Below are positions 1-7,228 of a stretch of 64,000 nucleotides of DNA, piece after piece. The translations under genes and the position numbers were made by a program. The notes under the pieces are model-generated. The model had not been told where the DNA came from, searched no databases, and worked only from the letters and a program-made list of their open reading frames with translations. The DNA is from Prevotella sp. E13-17 (GTDB lineage Bacteria; Bacteroidota; Bacteroidia; Bacteroidales; Bacteroidaceae). The first letter of the stretch is position 1; the number at the start of each line of letters is the position of its first letter. The DNA is taken from NCBI RefSeq assembly GCF_022024035.1, contig NZ_CP091787.1:1-64000 (forward strand). The letters are read 5' to 3'.

Positions 1-56
1 ATCTTTTTCACAAGAAAAACTGTTGAAAAGTGACGTAAAAGCCCTGAATAAAGGTG

Positions 57-154
57 TTGATATCCACCCGTCTCTGGTGGTCTTTGGATAATCCACAAGT
101 TATTCCAGAGTTATTCTATAGTTATTAACAGGGTTATCCACTCCCTTATCCACA
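57..154. other. Cluster of DnaA-box-like sites (possible replication origin element)
   Basis: Within about 100 bp there are a perfect DnaA-box consensus TTATCCACA (146-154), TTATCCACT (134-142), TAATCCACA (89-97) and a shorter TATCCAC (61-67), all in the same orientation and set in AT-rich DNA. Such clustering is typical of bacterial oriC or DnaA-regulated promoters. The left edge of the window cuts off the flank, so the full element cannot be judged. It could equally be an upstream control region for the methyltransferase gene or a fortuitous cluster. Confidence 0.35.
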
Positions 155-232
155 CCCCTTTTCTCATCTAAAAAGAACAAACTTCTCACTTAAAAATCTC
201 ACCTCTCATCTTTCATTCTCACTTAAAATATA

Positions 233-240
233 TATCTTTG
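233..240 (+). promoter_or_regulatory. -7 promoter element of the TrmH-family gene
   Basis: TATCTTTG matches the Bacteroidota TAnnTTTG element. It ends only 8 nt before the ATG at 249, so the transcript would be leaderless or nearly so. No clear TTTG is seen at the -33 position. Confidence 0.6.
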
Positions 241-248
241 CAGAAGAA

Positions 249-779
249 ATGAGAAAATTACGTACTATTGAGATGAAGCGCCTTTCGGTAGAGGAGTTTC
301 ATGAAGCAGAGAAGTTGCCACTGACGGTGGTTATGGACGATGTGCGCTCGATGCACAATGTAGGTTCCGTTTTTCGCACCTGCGATGCCTTTCGTGCCGA
401 GGCAGTCTATCTTTGTGGCATCACGGGTTGTCCGCCTCATGCCGAAATCCACAAGACAGCCTTAGGTGCAGAAGAAAGTGTAGCGTGGCGCTATTTCCCC
501 ACAGCGCTCGAGGCCGTTCGCGAGTTGCAGAGCAGGGGAGTGGTGGTGCTCAGCATCGAACAGTGCGAGGGCAGCACCATGCTGAATCATTTCACGCCCG
601 ATTCCTCTAAGCGCTATGCCATCGTGATGGGCAATGAGGTGAAGGGTGTCCATCAAGAAGTGATAGACGCCAGCGATGGCTGTTTAGAGATACCCCAGTT
701 GGGCACCAAGCACTCGATGAATGTTTCCGTGACGGCGGGAATCGTTATTTATCAGTTTGCCGAACCTTATTTAAAATAG
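249..779 (+). CDS. TrmH/SpoU-family RNA 2'-O-methyltransferase
   Basis: A 176-aa protein of the SPOUT class that transfers a methyl group from S-adenosylmethionine to a ribose 2'-OH in tRNA or rRNA. Seen in the sequence: the N-terminal LTVVMDDVRSMHNVGSVFRT block (family motif N-x-G-S-x-x-R) and the C-terminal cofactor-knot motifs IVMGNEVKG and LGTKHSMNVSVTAG. The extra N-terminal RNA-binding domain of longer TrmH/RlmB proteins is missing, so the target RNA cannot be named. The start MRKLRT fits the family and places the ATG right after the promoter element, implying a leaderless mRNA. Its 3' end overlaps the convergent glycosyltransferase gene by 35 nt. Confidence 0.88.
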   Translation: MRKLRTIEMKRLSVEEFHEAEKLPLTVVMDDVRSMHNVGSVFRTCDAFRAEAVYLCGITGCPPHAEIHKTALGAEESVAWRYFPTALEAVRELQSRGVVVLSIEQCEGSTMLNHFTPDSSKRYAIVMGNEVKGVHQEVIDASDGCLEIPQLGTKHSMNVSVTAGIVIYQFAEPYLK

Positions 780-1815
780 CATCCAACTTCCCTACAATCA
801 TCTCGGGAGTGATGCCAGTCATGCAGTGATAGTCGCCAAAGACACATGGTTTTTGGCCATACACGCTGCATGGTCTGCAGTCCAGGTCCAGCTGTACGCA
901 GTTTTCCTCTTTTTGTTTGTAGCCCATAAATCCGGCCATGGGGTGTGTGGCACCCCAGATGCTGACCACGGGTGTGCCTGTCAGTGAGGCCAAGTGCATA
1001 TTGGCAGAGTCCATTGATATCATCACATCCAGATGGCTCATCAGTATCAGTTCCTGATGCATGTTTTCCAGATGCCAGCCCACGAATACACACTGTGGCA
1101 TTTCCTTCACCCATTTCTTGAAATGTCGGTCTTCCTCCTTGCCGCGTCCAAAGAGGAAGATGCGGCATTTCGGATACTTCTCTGTAAGTTGTTTCACCAC
1201 CAGTCCCATCTTCTCGGGAGGATAGATCTTGCCCTGATGTGCAGCAAAGGGCGCAATGCCTATCCACTGTTCCCAGTAGCGTTTTGGTCCGATGGCCTTT
1301 GGCAGCATGTTCAGGTTGCCTCCTTCAGCCGGGAACACCGAGTTGAAGGTCAGTTCCTTGATGGGGAACCCCAGTTTTTCGAACACCTCCATGTAGTTTC
1401 TCTGCTGTGGCGGCAGTGGTCGTCGCAGCTTGTTGTGAGGCTTCACCAGTTGGCGGCGGTCTTTACGGTGCTTGTCGATGTGTTGCACCTTGAAGTGCCC
1501 CATCATGAAGCGCAGTCTGAGGTAGTTGGAGCGCAGCACCGAGTGCAGGTCTGCCACGTGTGTGAACTGCTTTGCCACCAGTCGGCGGTAGAGCGAGTTC
1601 AGTCCTTTCATGCCTTGATATTCGCCTTTGATGTCGGCAGCCATGAAGTTCACATTGGGTGCCAGGTCTTCAAAGAAGCTGCGGGCAAACGGCTTACTCA
1701 GCACCGTGATTCTCAGTTCGGGATATTGCATGGCCAACGAATAGACCACGGGCACCATCATGGCCACGTCGCCTAACGCAGAGAACCGGATAATGAGTAA
1801 GTGCTGTCGTTTCAT
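745..1815 (-). CDS. Glycosyltransferase family 9 (heptosyltransferase-like)
   Basis: A 356-aa GT9 protein, the family that adds heptose or related sugars from nucleotide-activated donors to the inner core of LPS at the cytoplasmic face of the inner membrane. The N-terminus LLIIRFSALGDVAMMVPVVY is the classic GT9 start. The C-terminal half carries the donor-site region (SMDSANMHLASLTGTPVVSIWGATHP) and a Cys-rich tail (CRPCSVYGQKPCVFGDYHC) usual in Bacteroidota members. Its ATG overlaps the stop of the upstream DUF4254 gene as ATGA, so the two are translationally coupled. The exact acceptor is unknown. Confidence 0.88.
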   Translation of the reverse strand: MKRQHLLIIRFSALGDVAMMVPVVYSLAMQYPELRITVLSKPFARSFFEDLAPNVNFMAADIKGEYQGMKGLNSLYRRLVAKQFTHVADLHSVLRSNYLRLRFMMGHFKVQHIDKHRKDRRQLVKPHNKLRRPLPPQQRNYMEVFEKLGFPIKELTFNSVFPAEGGNLNMLPKAIGPKRYWEQWIGIAPFAAHQGKIYPPEKMGLVVKQLTEKYPKCRIFLFGRGKEEDRHFKKWVKEMPQCVFVGWHLENMHQELILMSHLDVMISMDSANMHLASLTGTPVVSIWGATHPMAGFMGYKQKEENCVQLDLDCRPCSVYGQKPCVFGDYHCMTGITPEMIVGKLDAILNKVRQTDK

Positions 1816-2417
1816 TTGTTGTTATACAGCACAGGGTTGGTGCTGGGGTCGTTGTACATCTTCATCTGGCGATACACCTTCATGTATTTGCGTCCAGCCT
1901 CGATGTCTTCCAGCAGTTGGTCGATGGCGGTAGAGAGATCGGCCTGCTGTTCCAGCAGCACGTTGAGCTTGGCGCGGCAGCGCTGGCGGTGTTCCTCGTC
2001 GGCATCCTCGCGCTCTACCTGTTCCTCCATGTGCCATATTTTCAGTGCCAGTATCGACAGTCGGTCCACGGCCCATGCGGGACTCTCGGTGTTCAGTCGT
2101 GCGTCTGGCAGGGGCTTCACGTCGCTATAGATATGACGGAAGTAAGAGTCGATGTTTTCCACTAGGTCTGTGCGGTCTTGATTTGAGTGGTCGATGCGGC
2201 GTTTCAGCGACAGCGCTTCTGTGGGGTCGATGTGTGGATCGCGTATGATGTCTTCATAGTGCCACTGTACGGTGTCTATCCAGCATTTCAGATAGAGGTT
2301 ATACTCTATTGACTCACGCTCGTAAGGGTTTCTCATGGGCGTGTCCACATTGTCTGTCAGGTGATAGTCGCGTATTGCCTGTTGGAAGATCTGATTAGCT
2401 TGTTCAGTAAAAGTCAT
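1812..2417 (-). CDS. DUF4254-type protein, partner of the GT9 gene
   Basis: A 201-aa, mostly helical, charged protein without signal peptide or membrane segment. I recognise it as DUF4254-like, a family usually found beside LPS glycosyltransferases in Bacteroidota; no activity can be read from the sequence. An upstream in-frame ATG at 2451-2453 lies inside the -7 promoter element, so translation most likely starts at 2417 (MTFTEQANQIFQ). It overlaps the GT9 gene by 4 nt, indicating one transcript and a linked role in LPS core building. Confidence 0.7.
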   Translation of the reverse strand: MTFTEQANQIFQQAIRDYHLTDNVDTPMRNPYERESIEYNLYLKCWIDTVQWHYEDIIRDPHIDPTEALSLKRRIDHSNQDRTDLVENIDSYFRHIYSDVKPLPDARLNTESPAWAVDRLSILALKIWHMEEQVEREDADEEHRQRCRAKLNVLLEQQADLSTAIDQLLEDIEAGRKYMKVYRQMKMYNDPSTNPVLYNNK

Positions 2418-2450
2418 CACTAATTTTTTTATAGTATTATTTTCAAACTG

Positions 2451-2482
2451 CAAACTTACAAAAAGTTTCTTAATTCACCAAT
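2451..2482 (-). promoter_or_regulatory. Promoter of the DUF4254-GT9 operon
   Basis: Read on the minus strand: ATTG at the -33 position (2479-2482), 20 nt, then TAAGTTTG (2451-2458), a TAnnTTTG match. It decides the start of the DUF4254 gene, because an upstream ATG falls inside this element. Confidence 0.6.
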
Positions 2483-2509
2483 TTTTTTCATTCTTATTTG
2501 AAAAATACA

Positions 2510-4720
2510 TCAAAATTCAAAGCCCAGGTTCAAGTAGAAATACAGTTGTTTTGTCTGGTTGCTATATCCCATGGTTGCCCCTGCAGGGCCCAGCAGCGTG
2601 CGATAGTAGTAGGCCAGCTGTGTGCCCAGCAGTGTCTTGTTTTCGAGCAGGCTTTTCAGGTGGTGGGCCTGTTGTCCGCCGGCCATGCGTAGCATCACGA
2701 AGTGGTTGGTGCCTATGCGTTGTTGAGCTTGCAGCTGGGCTGCCACAAATTGATGATCCACATATTCCATGTTGCCGATGCCGGCAAAAGGCATCTGCTG
2801 TTCCACGTAGTGACCGAACCACTCGCCACCGATGGTGTTGCCCATCACGAGTGGCACGTTGTCGCCCAGCAGTATGCGTCCGTAGAACATGGGTTGCAGT
2901 GTGAAGCGGCTTCCCATGGTGAACGAGATGCGCCAGTTGGCGTTCACGTCGCTGACGCCCGGCTTGCCGTCCAGTTTGGCGAAGTTGTCGGTCAGGTAGG
3001 CATACTCAGCCTTGAAGCGTGCACCACGAGTGGGGAAGTACCAGTTGTCTTCGCTGTTATAGTTCAGTAGGGCGCGGTAGCTGTAGAAGTGTTCGTTCTT
3101 CAGTGTCAGCTGTATCGATGATTCTGATCCCAGTTTGTTGCGGTAGTGCAGATGATCCCATCTGACGCCCATCTGCAGGTTGAAGTGCCGCAGGTTGAGG
3201 TTGATGGGTGTCAGCTCGGCTTGAAACTGATTGTACCGTATGTTGTAGTCGCGGTCGCCATCTGCGTAGATGTCTATGTCGTTGCGATAGAAGGTGCAGC
3301 GCAGCGTGGGTCGCGTGAAGCTCAGTGGGTGGATGGTCAGTTCGCCGCGTGCCATCAGTCGTTTGCCCAGTCTCATGGTAAAGTCGGTGTTGATTGGTAT
3401 GGCGCTCTTCATGGGCACGTCCAGTCCCAGTTGCACGGCGGCATACTCTTCGTTGTCGTAGCGTGCGCCGGCATGAAAGCGACTTCGTCTGCGTTGTCCT
3501 GCAATGATTCTCAGCACCTGTCCGTCTTTGGTGGGCTCCAGTTGGCACTTGGCTGTCTGGTAGAACAGATCCACACGTATGGAGGTGGTGATCTGCTGTT
3601 CCAGTGTGGCGTCGATGCTGTCCAGTCTGTCCAGGTGGAACTTCTGTTTCAGGAATCGCTCGTCCTGCGGTGTCATATCTACAAACGCGCAACTGTCTAT
3701 CTTCTGTTTCATGGTCATCACCCTGGGGCTCAGCGGGTGCAGGATGGTGGGCTTGAAGTTGTCGTCTATGCCGATGCGCTTTTTCAGTGCCACGATCTCG
3801 TCCCAGTGGCGCATGGCCTCGTCTTCGCCGCGCTGTATCAGTGTGTCGATGGCGGTGGGCGAGAAGCTGGCGGCGGTATAGCCCTCAGGATCTACGTAGA
3901 GGTAGAGGTCGGTGTTGTCTTTATTCTCGTCAAACTTGTTCTTACAGTTCATGTTGATAATCTGGTTCAGCACGCTCATGGTGCCCCACACGTCGTCATA
4001 GCCCATGGGGTGGTCGCTCACCGAGACACCTATCACGATGTCGGCACCCATCTCTCGTGCTATATCCACCGGATAGTTGTTGCGCAGACCGCCATCCACC
4101 AGCACCTTGTCGTCGAGTCTCACGGGCGAGAAGACGGCAGGTATGGCCATCGAGGCGCGCATGGCTTGTGGCAGTCGGCCGCTGTGGAAGTCGTACTCCT
4201 CGTAGTTGATGATGTCGGTGGCCACACAGGCAAACGGTATGGGCAGGTCGCGCGAGAAGTCGAGCGAGTCGGTGTAGCCCACGCAGAGCTTGTTGAACAG
4301 TTCAGAAATGTTCTTGCCGGTGATCAGTCCGCCCGCATTCTTGTTGCGCCTCACCACGGTGGTGTTGGTCGATATGAAGTAGGTGTTCTGCTTCTCGCGG
4401 TCGCTCAGGCTCTGGTTTTTCAGATTCTCGCGGTCGGTGATCACGTAGGTCCAGTCCTGGTTGCGCACCAGCGAGTCGAGCGAGTGGGCATTATAGCCAA
4501 TGGCATAGAGTCCGCCCACGATGCTGCCCATCGAGGTGCCAGTGATGATGTCAACGGGTATGCCGGCTTTTTCCAGCACCTTCAGCACCCCGATGTGTGC
4601 CACGCCTTTGGCGCCTCCGCCACTCAGCACGACAGCCACTTTCTTTCTGTGTGACTGTTGTTCTGCATTCACGCTGCTGATGGTCAGCAAGCAAGCCAGT
4701 AGAAATATGATTCTCTTCAT
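2510..4720 (-). CDS. Patatin-like phospholipase with C-terminal outer-membrane beta-barrel
   Basis: A 736-aa envelope protein. After a signal peptide (MKRIIFLLACLLTISSVNA, about residues 1-19) comes a patatin domain with the oxyanion motif GGGAKG (34-39), nucleophile S63 in GTSMG, and the catalytic Asp in DGG (D209). The second half is rich in alternating aromatic and polar residues and ends in Phe (LNLGFEF), the hallmark of a BamA/TamA-type barrel. This resembles type Vd patatin autotransporter architecture. Likely role: lipid acyl hydrolase anchored in the outer membrane; substrate unknown. The start is at 4720, where the signal peptide begins; 37 in-frame codons upstream overlap the promoter region. 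Confidence 0.88.
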   Translation of the reverse strand: MKRIIFLLACLLTISSVNAEQQSHRKKVAVVLSGGGAKGVAHIGVLKVLEKAGIPVDIITGTSMGSIVGGLYAIGYNAHSLDSLVRNQDWTYVITDRENLKNQSLSDREKQNTYFISTNTTVVRRNKNAGGLITGKNISELFNKLCVGYTDSLDFSRDLPIPFACVATDIINYEEYDFHSGRLPQAMRASMAIPAVFSPVRLDDKVLVDGGLRNNYPVDIAREMGADIVIGVSVSDHPMGYDDVWGTMSVLNQIINMNCKNKFDENKDNTDLYLYVDPEGYTAASFSPTAIDTLIQRGEDEAMRHWDEIVALKKRIGIDDNFKPTILHPLSPRVMTMKQKIDSCAFVDMTPQDERFLKQKFHLDRLDSIDATLEQQITTSIRVDLFYQTAKCQLEPTKDGQVLRIIAGQRRRSRFHAGARYDNEEYAAVQLGLDVPMKSAIPINTDFTMRLGKRLMARGELTIHPLSFTRPTLRCTFYRNDIDIYADGDRDYNIRYNQFQAELTPINLNLRHFNLQMGVRWDHLHYRNKLGSESSIQLTLKNEHFYSYRALLNYNSEDNWYFPTRGARFKAEYAYLTDNFAKLDGKPGVSDVNANWRISFTMGSRFTLQPMFYGRILLGDNVPLVMGNTIGGEWFGHYVEQQMPFAGIGNMEYVDHQFVAAQLQAQQRIGTNHFVMLRMAGGQQAHHLKSLLENKTLLGTQLAYYYRTLLGPAGATMGYSNQTKQLYFYLNLGFEF

Positions 4721-4757
4721 CCACTTTCGGTTTTTAAACGATCGATTTCCCCGTCGG

Positions 4758-4765
4758 CAAAAGTA
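4758..4765 (-). promoter_or_regulatory. -7 element of the patatin gene
   Basis: On the minus strand TACTTTTG, a TAnnTTTG match 37 nt upstream of the ATG at 4720. No clear -33 TTTG. It shows that the reading frame upstream of 4720 is not translated. Confidence 0.5.
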
Positions 4766-4806
4766 GAAAATAATTTTGAAATAATCATCATGAAGAAAAT
4801 AAATAT

Positions 4807-5175
4807 TTACTTTTTTGCGATTTGTTGCCATAGCGGGTTGGCGTGCATGCCGAGCAAAAACAGATAGCGATCCATGTAGGGGCGGTTGCGGAAGCCCTGT
4901 CGCTGACTGCCCTGCGAGGCATATTTATACGGATTGCGCGGCATGCGCACATGCAGCAGACTGCAGGCCTGCTGCACGATGGCCGTGAACGAGAGGTATT
5001 GTCCCTCGTCGTTGGTCAGTGTGTTGGTCAGAAAGGCAATGTGGAGTGCCTCCATCAGATCTACGGTCGTGCCTTTCCATGTCAGTTGGTCCTCCTGACG
5101 GTGATTCTTAAACAGTTGCTCCACCTCTGCTGCCAGATGGAGTCTTGCCTCGCGGCTGGTGTACGTTTGGTTCAT
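4807..5175 (-). CDS. Small protein with an RteC-like C-terminal domain
   Basis: A 122-aa soluble protein. The segment LTWKGTTVDLMEALHIAF, followed by a helical stretch and a basic region ending near MDRYLFLL, resembles the C-terminal part of RteC, the regulator of Bacteroides conjugative-transposon excision (there: LTWTGSK-type start, then a helix-turn-helix-like fold). The N-terminal RteC portion is absent and no mobile-element genes are next to it. On the minus strand TACTTTTG (5208-5215) sits upstream as a -7 element. Function unknown; a small DNA-binding regulator is an inference from the resemblance. Confidence 0.5.
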   Translation of the reverse strand: MNQTYTSREARLHLAAEVEQLFKNHRQEDQLTWKGTTVDLMEALHIAFLTNTLTNDEGQYLSFTAIVQQACSLLHVRMPRNPYKYASQGSQRQGFRNRPYMDRYLFLLGMHANPLWQQIAKK

Positions 5176-5289
5176 AGTCTTAATATCAATGATTGTTATA
5201 ACGGTGGCAAAAGTAGTCTATTAGTGTGCAAAATATGTTCACTTAGTCGATTATTTATGTTAAATTCCTTCGTTTTTAAAATCATTTAA

Positions 5290-5715
5290 CTACTCAGGTT
5301 TCTGGTAGTGAGGCATTTCCACGAGGCGTGTGCCGTCGGTCAGGGCATGTCGCTTCACGCCGTTGCGCGTCTTGTAGGTGTCGGGCTGAAACACCACGTG
5401 CACATTCACCACGTCGCGGTCTGTCCTGAAGTCCTTTGTGTGGTCGCATCCCCTGCTGCTGATGCCCAGCATGAAGGTGCCGATGCCCTCCAGATAGACC
5501 TTGTGCCCGTTCTGCAGTTCGGTGGTCATGGCGTCGGCCAGTTCGCTCAGCACGGCCAGGATGTCCGACCGCTTCACCGTGCTGTTGCACTGCATCTGTT
5601 CCGACAGTTCGCGGATGCCCACCGTTTCGGTGTGGACGGCTCGTGCAAACCACTTCTTGTAGGCCTTGGGAGTAGTAACGTCTGTGTTCTGTCTGAATTT
5701 ATAAAAAAGTGACAT
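5290..5715 (-). CDS. HU-like DNA-binding protein (Bacteroidota HU-related family)
   Basis: A 141-aa protein of the long HU/IHF-related family. It shows the conserved pattern KKWFARAVHTETVGIRELSEQ, a central block (KRSDILAVLSELADAMTTEL) and GHKVYLEGIGTFMLGISS, corresponding to the HU dimerisation body and the start of the DNA-binding arm, plus a family-specific tail (FQPDTYKTRNG). It probably bends or compacts DNA. On the minus strand TAACTTTG (5768-5775) serves as -7 element. A second member of the family is at 22693-23136. The gene diverges from the EamA transporter across a repeat-rich 388-nt spacer. Confidence 0.82.
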   Translation of the reverse strand: MSLFYKFRQNTDVTTPKAYKKWFARAVHTETVGIRELSEQMQCNSTVKRSDILAVLSELADAMTTELQNGHKVYLEGIGTFMLGISSRGCDHTKDFRTDRDVVNVHVVFQPDTYKTRNGVKRHALTDGTRLVEMPHYQKPE

Positions 5716-5833
5716 AGTTGTGTGTTTTAATGGTAATGATAAAGTTAAACCTATTGATTTCTGAGTGCAAAGTTACGCTTTTAGCATGCAAAACTTAAGC
5801 TTTAATGTGGTAGAATGGTTGGTATAAAAATGT

Positions 5834-6010
5834 ATCTAGCCCCTAGAATGGTCAATTCTAGCCCCTGGAGAGACCAATTCTAGGGGCTGCATGAGGTGAA
5901 TCTAGGGGCTAGAATGAACCATTCTAGGGGCTAGACGGCATCCAATAGTGCCACTCTTGCGCGCTGATAGTAGCACTCTTGCCGCCTCATAGTGCCACTG
6001 TTGCGCCCCA
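5834..6010. repeat. Cluster of about eight 22-nt palindromic and direct repeat units
   Basis: Five units built on ATTCTAGGGGCTAGAAT (itself ATTCTAG-GGG-CTAGAAT), in both orientations, start near 5834, 5856, 5877, 5900 and 5921. The outermost arms, 5836-5852 and 5918-5934, are a perfect 17-bp inverted repeat. They are followed by three direct units of 21-22 nt (TAGTGCCACTCTTGC type) near 5945-6010. The cluster lies between the divergent HU and EamA genes and upstream of the EamA promoter. No coding frame is evident. Confidence 0.8.
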
Positions 6011-6047
6011 AAACAGCCTGTGTGAACCCTTAAAAAACACTATATTA

Positions 6048-6079
6048 TTTGTCCGTATCGCCAAAAGAGCGTACCTTTG
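6048..6079 (+). promoter_or_regulatory. Promoter of the EamA transporter gene
   Basis: TTTG (6048-6051), 20 nt, then TACCTTTG (6072-6079): a full Bacteroidota promoter. It settles the start of the gene, because an in-frame TTG at 6077 lies inside the -7 element and cannot be the initiator. Confidence 0.8.
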
Positions 6080-6103
6080 CATTCCGTTTTTTCTTATCAT
6101 GTT

Positions 6104-7000
6104 ATGAACAAACTGGTTTATCACTTAGTAGCCTTTCTTGTGGTCGCCATCTGGGGCACCACGTTTATATACACCAAACTGCTGCTCATGGCAGGACTCA
6201 CGGCAGCCCAGATTTTCACCCTCCGATTCATCATCGCCTATGTGCTGTTGCTGGCCTATGCCCTGCGTCGCCGCTCCTTCCGCTGGTTTGCCGCATCGTG
6301 GCGTGACGAGCTGCTCATGGCCGCCCTCGGTCTCAGCGGTGGCACCCTCTACTTCCTCACCGAGAACACCTCCATGGTCTATACCACCACCACCAATACC
6401 TCGCTCATCGTCTGTCTCAGTCCGCTGTTTGCCACCGGACTTATCAGTCTCTTCTATCGCTCCCAGCGACTGCGTGGCATCCAGATTGTGGGCACGCTGA
6501 TGGCAGCCCTGGGTGTTGTTGTCGTCGTGCTCAACGGCCATTTCGTGCTCCACCTGTCGCCTCTGGGCGACGCCCTTGCCCTGGGTGCCTGTCTCTGCTG
6601 GGCGTTCTATTCGCTGCTGATGATACCCGCCAGCCAGCACTATCGCACCCTGTTCATCACCCGTAAAGTGTTCTTCTACGGACTCGTGTTCATGGTGCCC
6701 TACTTCCTCATGCGCCCCGAGGAGACATGGATTTTCACCCCCCGCGTGTTCCACGTGTTCACCCTCCAGATGGTGCTCAACCTCCTGTTTCTGGGCTGCA
6801 TAGCCTCCATGCTCTGCTTCATTGCATGGAACTGGTCTCTCAAGAAGCTCGGAGCCGTCGTAGCCACCAACTACGTCTATTTCAACCCCGTCACCACCGT
6901 CCTCTTTGCCTGGCTCATGCTCTCCGAGCGCATCACCCTCTACTTCCTCGTCGGCACGATGCTCATCCTCACCGGCATGTTCTTTAGTAACAAGCGATAG
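6104..7000 (+). CDS. EamA/DMT-family transporter
   Basis: A 298-aa inner-membrane protein made almost wholly of hydrophobic helices, arranged as two EamA repeats of about five helices each. The first starts LVAFLVVAIWGTTFIYTKLLL and includes the FTLRFIIAYVLL segment; the second ends VATNYVYFNPVTTVLFAWLMLSERIT, the usual PV...AWLxLxE signature. Drug/metabolite transporters of this type export or exchange small metabolites, and the substrate cannot be predicted. ATG at 6104 is chosen because the promoter element ends at 6079. It stands alone as a transcription unit. Confidence 0.88.
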   Translation: MNKLVYHLVAFLVVAIWGTTFIYTKLLLMAGLTAAQIFTLRFIIAYVLLLAYALRRRSFRWFAASWRDELLMAALGLSGGTLYFLTENTSMVYTTTTNTSLIVCLSPLFATGLISLFYRSQRLRGIQIVGTLMAALGVVVVVLNGHFVLHLSPLGDALALGACLCWAFYSLLMIPASQHYRTLFITRKVFFYGLVFMVPYFLMRPEETWIFTPRVFHVFTLQMVLNLLFLGCIASMLCFIAWNWSLKKLGAVVATNYVYFNPVTTVLFAWLMLSERITLYFLVGTMLILTGMFFSNKR

Positions 7001-7020
7001 CGTGTCAGGCAATTCCGTTG

Positions 7021-7064
7021 AAAATTGTTATTTATATTGGGCGGAAACTTGATTTTTTTATAGG
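7021..7064. repeat. Left copy of a 44-bp direct repeat flanking the ATPase gene
   Basis: Identical over 44 nt to 8822-8865, starting AAAATTGTTATTTATATTGG and continuing into GGCGGAAACTTG and a T-run. This copy has only the left half of the GGGCGGAAAC hairpin; the right arm is absent and the sequence diverges at 7065. Confidence 0.9.
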
Positions 7065-7228
7065 ATACATATGCAAACCATTTTGGCTGCAAAGATACAA
7101 AAATCAAGTGCGTTGACTCAAAAATTCTCTGTAACTATATTTCAATTATTTCAAAGAACGCTTAGCGATTTTTAGTGGACAGCAATGTTATCACGTTTAC
7201 GTTGAATAGTCTGTCTTTATTTATACGT

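Noticed and set aside
3146..4654. 502-codon open frame opposite the patatin gene
   Set aside because: His/Val-rich composition without family motifs; it is the antisense shadow of a clear patatin/beta-barrel gene.
6077..6103. TTG start extending the EamA protein upstream
   Set aside because: The TTG is part of the -7 promoter element TACCTTTG, so it lies upstream of the transcript start.
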